A DNA stretch of 64,000 nucleotides, taken from positions 1,113,001 to 1,177,000 of the forward strand of contig NZ_CP097562.1 of the NCBI RefSeq assembly GCF_000487995.2, read 5' to 3'. Position 1 is the first letter of the stretch. Every line of letters begins with the position of its first letter. Below the pieces are notes generated by a model. The model was not told the origin of the DNA and made no database searches. It saw only the letters and a list, made by a program, of their open reading frames with translations. Of the stretch, positions 26,529 to 35,327 are shown piece by piece. This stretch comes from Mucispirillum schaedleri ASF457 (lineage in GTDB: Bacteria; Chrysiogenota; Deferribacteres; Deferribacterales; Mucispirillaceae). A program made the translations under genes and the position numbers.

Positions 26529-27018
26529 TTTTTAGTTCCTCCTGCAAAGTAGTATAAAGTTTGTTATATGTTGCTTCTAAATGTTCAGAAATAACTCTTG
26601 TTTCACCTATAACGGGCATAAAGTTAGTATCACCTGTCCATCTAGGAACAATATGCATGTGGAGATGGTCAGCAATCCCTGCACCTCCCGGTCTGCCAAT
26701 ATTCATGCCTATATTAAACCCCTCTGGGTTAAGTGATTTTTTTATGGCTTTTGTCATAATGCGGACAAATTTCATCATTTCAAAGGATTCTTCATCTGTT
26801 AATGTAGTAATATCAGAAGTATGTCTGTAAGGGATAACCATTACATGACCATTATTATAAGGAAACAGGTTCATTATAATAAAGCAGTGGCTGCCTTTGT
26901 GTAATATTAAAACTTCTTCATCTTTTGTGCTTTTAGGTGCATTGCAGAATACACAGCCAGTATCTTTATGTTTACCTGTAATATAAGCCATACGCCATGT
27001 AGCCCATAATCTGTCCAT
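26512..27018 (-). CDS. HIT-family hydrolase/phosphorylase (Ap4A phosphorylase-like)
   Basis: The HIT signature HLHMHIVPRW, with the His triad, is near residue 105. An N-terminal CVFC, part of a zinc site seen in the Ap4A-phosphorylase/GalT-like HIT branch, is also present. Such enzymes cleave dinucleoside polyphosphates or nucleotide conjugates; the substrate here is unknown. I chose the ATG at 27016-27018 (168 residues), because GGAG is well spaced from it, whereas the GTG two codons earlier overlaps the ribosome site. Confidence 0.88.
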   Translation of the reverse strand: MDRLWATWRMAYITGKHKDTGCVFCNAPKSTKDEEVLILHKGSHCFIIMNLFPYNNGHVMVIPYRHTSDITTLTDEESFEMMKFVRIMTKAIKKSLNPEGFNIGMNIGRPGGAGIADHLHMHIVPRWTGDTNFMPVIGETRVISEHLEATYNKLYTTLQEELKNDKNI

Positions 27019-27084
27019 AAACACTCCAGTATATATTTTAATAGTTTATATATTACAGGTTAAATTACATTCTTGCAAGTTTTT

Positions 27085-28209
27085 TTATTTAAAACCTTTT
27101 GATAAAAATGTTATTAGAAAGATTAAACAGGCTATTAAAGTAAAGGCTGTTGTTAAGTTTGTCATTTCAGATACAAAACCCATAACAGCAGGGCCGAACA
27201 ATGTGCCAAAATATCCGATAGTTGAAACAGCAGAAACTGCTATACTTAAAGGCATATTGCCTTTATATATGCCTGAAGCTGAAATTGTAACAGGCACTAT
27301 ATTTGCAAGTCCTGCTCCTGCTAATGTAAAGCCAATAAATGAAGCCCAGCTGTGTGGGATATACAGCATAATTAATATACCTGTTACAGCAGTCATACTG
27401 CTTGCAAAAAGAATATTTTTTATAGAAAATCTGTTGGCTATTTTATCTCCAAAAAGTCTGCATATTCCCATAGTAATATAAAAAAGAGAAAATGAATATC
27501 CTGCATACTGCGGCTCAATCTTTCTCACTTCCCGCATAAATAATGCACTCCAGTCAAGGATAACCCCTTCTGCAGCAAATGCTGTAAAGCATATAATACC
27601 TAATATAAAAAGTATCCGTGCAGGCTTTATAAAAAGTTTTTGTGGCACTTCTCCACCATAGTTTAAAAGAGCAGGTATACTTAATACAAGCAGTATGAAA
27701 ATAAAGCCAGTAATAATAAATACAGCTGTAATATGGGTAAAGTGTTTTAAAAGATATGTTACAATTAAAATACCAAAAAATACACCAAAACTATACATGC
27801 TGTGAAAGCCTGCCATTAAGTGCTTTTTCATACCATCTTCTACTATTGCACCCTGTATGTTTAGTGTAACATCAAGCATACCAATACCTGCACCAAATAA
27901 AAACATAAATACAGCCGTAATAAAAATATTTCCTGATATAGAAAGAACTAAAAGGCATATAATTAATAATGATGAAGATAAAATCACTGTTTTTCTACAG
28001 CCTATTTTTGCAGCAGTCCATCCTGTAAAAAACATACTGATTACTGAGCCAAAAGCAATCTGCAAAAGTAAAAGTCCAAGTTCTGCTTTATTAACTGAGA
28101 GACTGTCTTTAACAAAAGGCACAAGCATTGCCCAAAGTCCAAAAGCTAAACCTAATATAATATAGCCTGTATATGTGCTTATTCTGTGTTTAAAGGATAT
28201 GTTATTCAT
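27085..28209 (-). CDS. MFS transporter
   Basis: A 374-residue membrane protein with about twelve helices and an MFS motif A variant (FTGWTAAKIGCRKTVI) in the loop after the second helix. A conserved Gly-rich segment lies in TM4-5 (FLFGAGIGMLDVTLNIQGAIVE). It resembles the YbjJ/FucP-like group with motifs AGxGxANIVPVTIS, suggesting a sugar or small-molecule transporter; the substrate cannot be told. It precedes the HIT gene by 66 bases in the same direction. The 5' side borders the IS30 remnant region. Confidence 0.85.
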   Translation of the reverse strand: MNNISFKHRISTYTGYIILGLAFGLWAMLVPFVKDSLSVNKAELGLLLLQIAFGSVISMFFTGWTAAKIGCRKTVILSSSLLIICLLVLSISGNIFITAVFMFLFGAGIGMLDVTLNIQGAIVEDGMKKHLMAGFHSMYSFGVFFGILIVTYLLKHFTHITAVFIITGFIFILLVLSIPALLNYGGEVPQKLFIKPARILFILGIICFTAFAAEGVILDWSALFMREVRKIEPQYAGYSFSLFYITMGICRLFGDKIANRFSIKNILFASSMTAVTGILIMLYIPHSWASFIGFTLAGAGLANIVPVTISASGIYKGNMPLSIAVSAVSTIGYFGTLFGPAVMGFVSEMTNLTTAFTLIACLIFLITFLSKGFK

Positions 28210-28368
28210 TATATTTCATTATTGATTTTTACTTTCCATTTTAATAAGCCTGTTATGCTTATAGAAAAAGTTAATATTTTTATTCACATAATCTATTTAT
28301 AGATTTAATAGTATATAAATCAATTACTTTTAAGTTTCAAGTAAAATATAAAATAAACGGCATACAGA

Positions 28369-28864
28369 TAAAATCCAAAAACGATTTCAAAACAATTGAG
28401 TCAAAAAAAGTGGTTGTTAAAACTCTTTAAATAAAATAATATTTTTCAGCCAAAAAAATAAAAAGGAGTTAACGACCACTAATGTATACTACACTAAAAC
28501 GACAAAAAAATAAACACTTATTAATATTTAAAAGTATAACAGTAGATAATGGTGTAGAATTTTTAGATATGGAAAGTCTAGAAAAATCAGTGTATAATAA
28601 ACTATCTAAGCGAACTATAATATATTATGCTCACCCTTATTGTTCCCCAAGAAAGTGGAAGTAATGAGAATAATAATAAACTTATAGATGAGTTTATTAA
28701 AAAGAAAACTGATATTAAACATTTTTCAGCTGCTTATATTAAAAAAATTCGGGGACTGGATGAATAATTATCCTAGAAAATTATTTAACTATAAATCGGC
28801 TAATGATATTTTTTATGAGAACTTGAAACAATGCTTAAACTCTTGCAATCGTTTTTGGATTTTA
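28369..28864 (+). mobile_element. Degenerate, internally deleted IS30-family element
   Basis: Imperfect terminal inverted repeats bound it: TAAAATCCAAAAACGATT at 28369-28386, with the complementary sequence AATCGTTTTTGGATTTTA at 28847-28864. Inside is a broken transposase reading rightwards. The IS is about 500 bases, roughly half the size expected. No clear target duplication was recognised next to the ends. It sits between the MFS operon and the polysaccharide operon, about 30 bases upstream of that operon's -35 box. Confidence 0.75.
28409..28480 (+). promoter_or_regulatory. Long hairpin burying the transposase ribosome site
   Basis: AGTGGTTGTTAA at 28409-28420 pairs with TTAACGACCACT at 28469-28480, allowing one G-U pair. 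After a two-base bulge the stem continues with CTCTTT against AAGGAG. The second arm holds AAAAGGAG, the likely ribosome site of the transposase ATG at 28482. The hairpin could block translation from transcripts entering from outside, as known for several insertion sequences. This role is inference. Confidence 0.5.
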
Positions 28865-28876
28865 CATATTTTTTAA
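28482..28876 (+). pseudogene. IS30-family transposase remnant
   Basis: The start MYTTLKRQKNKHL resembles the N-terminus of IS30 transposases, then joins abruptly to the catalytic core ITVDNGVEFLDMESLEKS and YYAHPYCSPR, so the middle has been lost. A frameshift at about 28655 moves the frame into GSNENNNKLIDEF and KKTDIKHFSAAYIKKI. A second near 28755 moves into DWMNNYPRKLFNYKSANDIF, which is the usual C-terminus. The DDE catalytic set is incomplete, so it is non-functional. Confidence 0.8.
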
Positions 28877-28892
28877 TGAAAGATAAATACAG

Positions 28893-28920
28893 TTGACAAA
28901 TATATTTATTTATATATAAT
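28893..28920 (+). promoter_or_regulatory. Strong sigma-70-type promoter for the polysaccharide operon
   Basis: An exact TTGACA (28893-28898) is separated by 16 bases from an exact TATAAT (28915-28920), 43 bases before the ATG at 28964. It is the best promoter match in the window. It lies just outside the right end of the IS30 remnant. It probably drives the collinear run of genes to 41647. Confidence 0.7.
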
Positions 28921-28963
28921 TGCTCCATTATAGCATAAAATCTTTGTTTTATTACTGGTGATT

Positions 28964-30049
28964 ATGAACATTTATGTAACAAAATCTTTCACTCCTGCAC
29001 TTGATGAATACATGCATTATGTAAAAGATATATTTGCAAGTGGAATTTTAACTAATACTGGCTCTTGTGTAAAAGGTTTGGAAGAGAAACTGCGTTCATT
29101 TTTAGGTGTTGAAAATATACATTATGTTACAAATGGCACAATAGCTTTGCAATTAGCTTTGGCTGCACTAGATATAACTCATGGTGAAATTATTACCACC
29201 CCTTTTTCTTATGTTGCTACCACATCTAGTATATTATGGGAAAAATGTAAACCAGTATTTGTTGATATAGAGCCAGATAATTTTACAATAGACGCCAGTA
29301 AAATTGAAGCTGCAATTACAAAAGATACAAAAGCTATTATGGCTGTCCATGTTTTTGGCTATGCCTGCGATATAGATGCAATTAATGCTATTGCAGATAA
29401 ATATAACTTAAAAGTCATTTATGATGCAGCTCATACATTTGGTTCTGTATATAAAGGCAGGGCTTTATCAAGCTATGGAGATATTTCCACATTATCATTT
29501 CATGCTACTAAACTTTTCCATACAGTTGAAGGCGGAGCCTGCATAGTCAAAGATAAAGCAGTATCTGATAAATTAGAATTGCAAAAGCGTTTTGGTCACA
29601 ATAAAGATGACCATATTACTCTTGGTATTAATGGAAAACAGTCTGAGTTTCATGCAGCAATGGGTTTAGCTAATTTTCCTTATATATCTAAAATTATTGC
29701 AGGCCGTAAAGCTATTTCTAACATATATGACACCATATTAAAAGAGCATATTCAAAGACCTAAAAAACAAGTTGACTTACAGTATAATTATGCTTATTAT
29801 CCAGTAGTTTTTAAATCAGAAAAAGAATTATTAAATGTCTTTTCTATCCTTAATGATAATAATATTTATCCTCGCAGGTATTTTTATCCATCACTTAATA
29901 ATTTACCATATATAGAAAAAGCAGCATCATGCCCTGTATCTGAAGATATTGCTTTACGCATTGCATGCCTGCCGTTATATCCAGATTTACCCCATGAAAA
30001 TGTTAAACAAATTTCTGAACTTATTATTAAAGGCTTGTTATGCCCTTAG
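28964..30049 (+). CDS. DegT/DnrJ/EryC1-family sugar aminotransferase
   Basis: A 361-residue PLP-dependent aminotransferase. The family pattern includes TNTGSCVKGLEEKL, TNGTIALQLALAAL, TPFSYVATTSS and the PLP-binding Lys in SFHATKLFHTVEGG near residue 182. Such enzymes place an amino group on a nucleotide-linked keto sugar (for example at C4 of a dTDP or UDP deoxysugar). The acceptor cannot be deduced. I start at the ATG of 28964, since the GTG two codons earlier lacks a separate ribosome site. It overlaps the next gene by 10 bases. Confidence 0.9.
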   Translation: MNIYVTKSFTPALDEYMHYVKDIFASGILTNTGSCVKGLEEKLRSFLGVENIHYVTNGTIALQLALAALDITHGEIITTPFSYVATTSSILWEKCKPVFVDIEPDNFTIDASKIEAAITKDTKAIMAVHVFGYACDIDAINAIADKYNLKVIYDAAHTFGSVYKGRALSSYGDISTLSFHATKLFHTVEGGACIVKDKAVSDKLELQKRFGHNKDDHITLGINGKQSEFHAAMGLANFPYISKIIAGRKAISNIYDTILKEHIQRPKKQVDLQYNYAYYPVVFKSEKELLNVFSILNDNNIYPRRYFYPSLNNLPYIEKAASCPVSEDIALRIACLPLYPDLPHENVKQISELIIKGLLCP

Positions 30050-31002
30050 TTTCAGTATGCTGTGTTACATACAACCATGCAGACTTTATTAAGCAGACAT
30101 TAGAAGGTTTTGTAACACAAAAAACAAACTTCCCTTTTGAAGTTATTATTGCTGATGACTGTTCTACTGACGGGCAGCAAGATATTATCAAGGAATATGC
30201 AAAAAAATATCCTGATATTATTAAGCCAATATTTCACAGCCATAATACAGGCAGTTATCAAAATCTTTTAGATGCTGCAAGTGCATGTAAAGGAAAGTAT
30301 GTAGCAATGTGCGATGGTGATGATTACTGGACAGATGAAAACAAGCTTCAAAAACAGGCTGATTTTATGGATACACATAAAGACTGCAGCATCTGTTTTC
30401 ACCCTGTTTTAATTAAATATGAAGATGGCTCACAAAAAAATGTAATTTTTCCAAAATCAAGACACCGCTTTTATAAAAAAACTTTAAATATTAATGATTT
30501 ATTAAAATATAACTTTATTCAGACAAATTCAGTTATGTATCGCTGGGTTTTTAATGATAAAAACAGTATAGAAGATATACTCCCTAAAAATATTCTTCCA
30601 GTTGATTATTACCTGCATTTATTACATGCTTCAAAAGGAAAAATATGTTTTTTGCCAGATGTTATGGCAGTTTATAGAAAGCATGTAAATGGTATATGGT
30701 ATGGAGTAAATCTTTTAGACAAATGGTTTTTAAATTACGGCATAGAGCACCTTTGCTTTTATGAATCTGTTGAAAAATATTTTGGAGCAGATAAAAGCAA
30801 GGAAAAAATACACATGGTTCGTAATACTGCATTAGCATCTTTGCGTAACAATGATAAAGAGACCTTAAATAAACTGCTAAATCTTTATCCACAAATATTA
30901 AAAACTGCATTTGCAGAAAATAAAGGTGCAGTATCAAAAATACGACATACTATTAATAAATTTAAACAAAGATTTACAGGCTTTATGCCATTTATTATTT
31001 AA
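30040..31002 (+). CDS. Family 2 glycosyltransferase
   Basis: A 320-residue GT-A fold enzyme: VSVCCVTYNHADFIKQTLEG at the start, DDCSTDG, then the metal-binding DGDDYWTDENKLQKQ near residue 91. It resembles the N-terminal domain of the larger protein at 32326 closely (same IKx4LxxF, QKTNF, CDGDDxWTxENKLQKQ blocks), so both likely descend from one duplicated gene. Linkage and substrates are unknown. It probably adds a sugar to the lipid-linked surface polymer at the cytoplasmic face. Confidence 0.9.
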   Translation: MPLVSVCCVTYNHADFIKQTLEGFVTQKTNFPFEVIIADDCSTDGQQDIIKEYAKKYPDIIKPIFHSHNTGSYQNLLDAASACKGKYVAMCDGDDYWTDENKLQKQADFMDTHKDCSICFHPVLIKYEDGSQKNVIFPKSRHRFYKKTLNINDLLKYNFIQTNSVMYRWVFNDKNSIEDILPKNILPVDYYLHLLHASKGKICFLPDVMAVYRKHVNGIWYGVNLLDKWFLNYGIEHLCFYESVEKYFGADKSKEKIHMVRNTALASLRNNDKETLNKLLNLYPQILKTAFAENKGAVSKIRHTINKFKQRFTGFMPFII

Positions 31003-31045
31003 CTTTTAGACATATTTAATTATAGAAGGGGTATTTATATATAAA

Positions 31046-32323
31046 ATGAAAAAACGCGTTTTAGTTTTTCCCTGCGGAAGTGAAATAGCATTAGAGATAA
31101 ATAGAGCATTAAAAGACAGCATTCATTTTAAAATGGTTGGTGCATCATCTATTTCTGACCATGGGGAATATGTATTTAAAACATATATTCCAAATATTCC
31201 TTTTGTTGAAGATGCTGCATTTATTCCAGCACTGCAAAAAGTTTGCGATGATTACAAAATAGATTTTATTTTTCCAGCCCATGACAGTGTCGTTCTAAAA
31301 CTAGCTCAGCATGCACATGAGTTTAAAGCAAAAATCATAACATCATCACTAGAAACAAATGAAATATGCCGTTCTAAAGAAAAAACATATAAAAAATTTC
31401 AAGGTATTATACCAACACCAAAATTATTTCAAAAAGATAATATAGAAAAATATCCTGTTTTTTTAAAACCATCAGTGGGACAGGGCTCTAAAGGCACCTG
31501 TAAAGTATCTAACAAACATGAGCTTGATTTTTATTTATCTAAAAATAGTGAATTATTAATTTTGGAATATTTACCCGGAAGAGAATACACAATAGACTGC
31601 TTTACAAATAGACATGGCAAACTTCTTTTTGCAATGGGCAGGCAGCGTATTCGCATAAGCAATGGTATAAGTGTTTCTTCAAAAACTGTTAATAACCCAA
31701 AATTTATAGAACTGGCAGAAAAAATAAATAAAGTTTTATCATTTCAAGGTGTTTGGTTTTTTCAAGTAAAAGAAAATACAGATGGTGAATTTGTATTAAT
31801 GGAAATAGCACCACGAATAGCCGGCACTATGGGTTTATCTTTAGGTCTTGGTGTTAATTTTGCTCAATTAAGTCTTTTTGATATGATGGGCTATGATGTA
31901 GAAATTATTAGAAATAACTATGAAATACAAATAGATAGAGCATTATATGCAAGTTATAAAATAAATTTAGATTTTGATACTGTTTATATTGATTTTGATG
32001 ATGTAATTTCTCTTCAAACAGGTGTAAATACTGATGCTGTTAAGCTGCTGTATCAATTTAAAAATCAAAAAAAAGAAATCATTCTTTTAACTAAGCATGC
32101 TGGTGATATTTATCAAAAATTAGATGATTTATGTATTTCAAAAAATCTTTTTAATAAAATTATTCATATAGCAGATACAGATGAAAAATCAAACTATATT
32201 ACTAAAAATAATGCTGTATTTATAGATGATTCTTTTGCAGAGCGGCAAAAAGTTATGAAAAATAAAAATATTTCTGTTTTTGGAGTAGATAATTTATCAG
32301 CCCTTATTGACTGGAGAGTTTAG
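31046..32323 (+). CDS. ATP-grasp ligase fused to HAD-like domain
   Basis: Residues about 1-310 form an ATP-grasp protein of the carbamoyl-phosphate-synthase-like type: preATP-grasp FPAHDSVVLKLA, then YPVFLKPSVGQGSKGTCK and FVLMEIAPRIAGTMG, which bind ATP and metal. Residues about 310-425 resemble a HAD phosphatase: motif I VYIDFDDVIS, motif II ILLTKHAG and motif IV AVFIDDSFAERQ. Motif I has Asp-Phe-Asp, the HAD DxD. The fusion suggests ligation of a carboxylate to an amine or similar group together with dephosphorylation in the same pathway. The substrate is unknown; by context it may build an unusual sugar substituent. Confidence 0.8.
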   Translation: MKKRVLVFPCGSEIALEINRALKDSIHFKMVGASSISDHGEYVFKTYIPNIPFVEDAAFIPALQKVCDDYKIDFIFPAHDSVVLKLAQHAHEFKAKIITSSLETNEICRSKEKTYKKFQGIIPTPKLFQKDNIEKYPVFLKPSVGQGSKGTCKVSNKHELDFYLSKNSELLILEYLPGREYTIDCFTNRHGKLLFAMGRQRIRISNGISVSSKTVNNPKFIELAEKINKVLSFQGVWFFQVKENTDGEFVLMEIAPRIAGTMGLSLGLGVNFAQLSLFDMMGYDVEIIRNNYEIQIDRALYASYKINLDFDTVYIDFDDVISLQTGVNTDAVKLLYQFKNQKKEIILLTKHAGDIYQKLDDLCISKNLFNKIIHIADTDEKSNYITKNNAVFIDDSFAERQKVMKNKNISVFGVDNLSALIDWRV

Positions 32324-32325
32324 TA

Positions 32326-34623
32326 ATGAGTGAAAAAAAAGAAATAAAAGTTCAAGTAGTTTGTGTTACATATAATCAAAAAGAATATATTAAGGAAGCA
32401 CTTGACAGCTTTATAATGCAGAAAACTAATTTTGGCTATGAAGTATTAGTTGGTGATGATGGCTCTACTGACGGAACAAGTGAAATTGTTGCAGAATATG
32501 CAAAAAAATATCCTGATATTATTAAGCATATCAAACGCTCTTCTAATATAGGAGCTTTAGAAAATTTTATGGATATATGTGACAGGGTTACATCAAAATA
32601 TGCAGCATTTTGTGATGGTGATGATTTTTGGACAAATGAAAATAAACTCCAAAAGCAGTATGATTTTATGGAATCAAATAATGATGTAAATATTTGTGCA
32701 CATAAAACAAAGATTCAGGCTGATAAAGAATGGTCATTGTATGATTATTATGCCAAGCAGGATTTTATTCAGCCTAATGAAGATAATATACCATCAAAAA
32801 ATAGACTTATTTTATCAGACATTGTTTATGAATGGCCCCATACTTCATCACTTTTTATCAGGTGGAATAATATTGAAATACCTGCAAATTTAAAAACAGA
32901 TGGTTTTATTGGGGATATGCCTATGATTTTTCTGCACATGGGGCAAGGTCATCTATATATATTAAATGAAGTAATGAGTGTATACCGCAGAGGTGTTTCT
33001 GGTGTTTTTAACAATAAAACATCTATGGATGACCACTTTTTAAATACAAGACTAGAATATTTTAAAATATTAACAACATGTATAGATTACTATATAAAAC
33101 ATTATGATAGTTTTTGTATAAATAAACTGCAAGGCAGATTATGGACAGAAGCTAAAAACTATGCAAATGCAATAATTGAAAATGACAGATGGGATTTACT
33201 GACATCACTAGAAAAGCAATATCCAGAAGTTTATCAAATGACTAAAAATCTATTTTATGGATTTAATATAAGGTTAAATCAGGTAAATATATTAGGCAAA
33301 GAGAATGCTGATTTATTAAATAATAGGAAAATATTAAAAATTTTAAACCCATTTATATCATTTATTAGAAACATTAAAAATATAGTTTTTAAAATGTTTA
33401 GATTTTCGCTTTACTGGTGGTTAGCTCTTATTCCTAAAAATAAAAATCTTTGGGTTTTTTCTGGGTTTTCAAAAACATCTTATATGGATAATACTCAGTA
33501 TTTTTATGAATATATTATAAAAAATCATCCTGAAATAAAGACTGTATGGCTTACAATGGATGATAAAGTATTTGAACAGCTGAATGAAGAAAAAATGCCA
33601 TGTTATAAAATGAACTCTTTTGCAGGTTTTTGGACAATGGTTAGGGCGAAATTAGCTGTTTCTGACCATTTTAAAATGAGTGATTATACGCCAAGATACG
33701 GATTGAATGCTGGAACAAAATTTGTAAACTTATGGCATGGTGTTGGTCCTAAAAGTATGATACCTATAGGTAATGAACTCCCAAACACAACAGTTCCCGG
33801 TGCAAGATTATCATCAGATATTTTAATAAATAATGATGATGGAATAATAAATAAAATCATAAAGCCAGTTAAATATTTTTTTAAAGCACCTTTTAGAGAA
33901 CTTTTTGAAGAATATTATGGTATGGTATGCCCGGGACAGCCATTTAGGGATATTGTTGCAAACCCTTGGAAAATACCAGAAAATGCACAGCTTGCATGTG
34001 GATATCCTAGAAATATTACTATGTATGAAAATATAGAAAAAGAAGTTACTGAATATAAAATACTTTATGCTCCAACATACAGATGGAAACCTGAAACAGA
34101 GCAATTTATGGTAAAAGATTTCATAAAAAATCTTGATAAAATTAATAATTTATTAGAAAAAATTGATGCTGTTATGTATCTTAGGCTGCATCCTCATACT
34201 TGGAGAAATTACACATCTCGTATTAAAAATGCCATAGCTGTTTATCCCCGCATTGAAGTTAGTGATGAAAAAGATATTTATGCATCATTATATGAATATT
34301 CGCAGATTATAACAGACTATTCATCCATTGGTTATGACTTTTTAATTACACAAAAACCAGTTATTTACTTTGCTTTTGATTTAGATACTTTTGAGAAAGA
34401 AGAAACTACATTTAATATGCCATATAAAGAAAATTGTGCAGGCGATGTTACAAAAACCTGGGAAGAAACAATATTCTCAATAGAAGAAAATTATAACAAC
34501 CCAGACCGTCATAAAGAATTAAAAAGTAAAATATTAGAAAAGTTTTTCCCTTCTGAATATAATAATATAAACAATAGTGAAAGACTTACTGGAATATTAA
34601 AAACAAAATTAAAAATTAAATAA
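32326..34623 (+). CDS. Fusion of family 2 glycosyltransferase and CDP-glycerol/ribitol glycerophosphotransferase (TagF-like)
   Basis: In this 765-residue protein the first 300 residues are a GT2 domain (VTYNQKEYIKEALDSF, DGSTDG, DGDDFWTNENKLQKQ). From about 365 on is a TagF/TarL-like domain: WVFSGFSKTSYMDNTQYFYE, KFVNLWHGVGPKSM, YAPTYRW, YLRLHPHTW and TDYSSIGYDF. TagF-type enzymes polymerise glycerol- or ribitol-phosphate from CDP-activated precursors. The fusion implies that a sugar and a polyol-phosphate are added to the same acceptor or to alternating positions. The cytidylyltransferase needed to make the CDP-precursor is the next gene. It sits between the ATP-grasp gene (2 bases) and that gene. 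Confidence 0.9.
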   Translation: MSEKKEIKVQVVCVTYNQKEYIKEALDSFIMQKTNFGYEVLVGDDGSTDGTSEIVAEYAKKYPDIIKHIKRSSNIGALENFMDICDRVTSKYAAFCDGDDFWTNENKLQKQYDFMESNNDVNICAHKTKIQADKEWSLYDYYAKQDFIQPNEDNIPSKNRLILSDIVYEWPHTSSLFIRWNNIEIPANLKTDGFIGDMPMIFLHMGQGHLYILNEVMSVYRRGVSGVFNNKTSMDDHFLNTRLEYFKILTTCIDYYIKHYDSFCINKLQGRLWTEAKNYANAIIENDRWDLLTSLEKQYPEVYQMTKNLFYGFNIRLNQVNILGKENADLLNNRKILKILNPFISFIRNIKNIVFKMFRFSLYWWLALIPKNKNLWVFSGFSKTSYMDNTQYFYEYIIKNHPEIKTVWLTMDDKVFEQLNEEKMPCYKMNSFAGFWTMVRAKLAVSDHFKMSDYTPRYGLNAGTKFVNLWHGVGPKSMIPIGNELPNTTVPGARLSSDILINNDDGIINKIIKPVKYFFKAPFRELFEEYYGMVCPGQPFRDIVANPWKIPENAQLACGYPRNITMYENIEKEVTEYKILYAPTYRWKPETEQFMVKDFIKNLDKINNLLEKIDAVMYLRLHPHTWRNYTSRIKNAIAVYPRIEVSDEKDIYASLYEYSQIITDYSSIGYDFLITQKPVIYFAFDLDTFEKEETTFNMPYKENCAGDVTKTWEETIFSIEENYNNPDRHKELKSKILEKFFPSEYNNINNSERLTGILKTKLKIK

Positions 34624-34633
34624 GGGGTGGCTT

Positions 34634-35326
34634 ATGAATATTGCACTAATTATTGCAGGTGGTATTGGGGCAAGAATGTTGTCAGCAATACCAAAACAAT
34701 TTATAACAGTAAATGATAAACCTATTATTATTTATACATTAGAAGCATTTGAGAAACACCCAAATATTGATGCTATAGCTGTAGTATGTATTGAAGGCTG
34801 GGAAATTATCCTACAAAATTATGCAAAAGAATATAATATTACAAAGCTAAAATATATCGCCCCTTCTGGTAAATCAGGACAGGAGTCAATTAAAAACGGA
34901 TTAGATGAACTTGCAAAATTTTACAGCAGAGAAGATATAGTATTAATTCATGATGCTATTCGCCCTATGGTTTCTAGTGAGATAATTTCTGAATGTATTA
35001 ATGTAACTAGAGAAAAAGGAAATGCTGTTGTCTGCATTCCATGTCAGGAAGCAATGCTTGAAACTGTAGACGGAGCTTCTGCTGTTTCTGCATATCCTAG
35101 AGATAATTTAAAAAGAACTCAAACACCACAAGGGTTTACACTAGGCAGTATTTTAGATACACACAAAAAAGCAAAAGAAATGGGTATCACTAATTCTGTT
35201 GCCAGCTGCACCTTATTAGTTGAAACTGGACAGACTGTATATTTTTCAAAAGGGTCTGAGAAAAATATTAAATTAACAACATCAGAAGACCTTGCAATTT
35301 TTAGAGCCTTATTAAAAGGAATTTAA
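34634..35326 (+). CDS. IspD/TarI-family cytidylyltransferase (probably CDP-polyol synthesis)
   Basis: A 230-residue nucleotidyltransferase with ALIIAGGIGARM, PKQFITVNDKPII and IHDAIRPMVS. IspD enzymes have HDAARP, TarI/Bcs-type enzymes often differ there; HDAIRPMVS and the operon location (beside a TagF-like polymerase) favour activation of a pentitol or pentulose phosphate as its CDP derivative. A function in isoprenoid synthesis (ispD) cannot be excluded by sequence alone, and a second ispD elsewhere in the genome would support the first view. Confidence 0.8.
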   Translation: MNIALIIAGGIGARMLSAIPKQFITVNDKPIIIYTLEAFEKHPNIDAIAVVCIEGWEIILQNYAKEYNITKLKYIAPSGKSGQESIKNGLDELAKFYSREDIVLIHDAIRPMVSSEIISECINVTREKGNAVVCIPCQEAMLETVDGASAVSAYPRDNLKRTQTPQGFTLGSILDTHKKAKEMGITNSVASCTLLVETGQTVYFSKGSEKNIKLTTSEDLAIFRALLKGI

Positions 35327-35327
35327 A

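Noticed and set aside
28482-28876. Active IS30 transposase
   Set aside because: The middle of the protein is deleted and at least two frameshifts are needed to read the rest.
34634-35326. Calling this gene ispD outright
   Set aside because: Motifs are shared by IspD and TarI. The HDAIRP variant and polysaccharide context favour a CDP-polyol enzyme, so a firm isoprenoid name is not justified.
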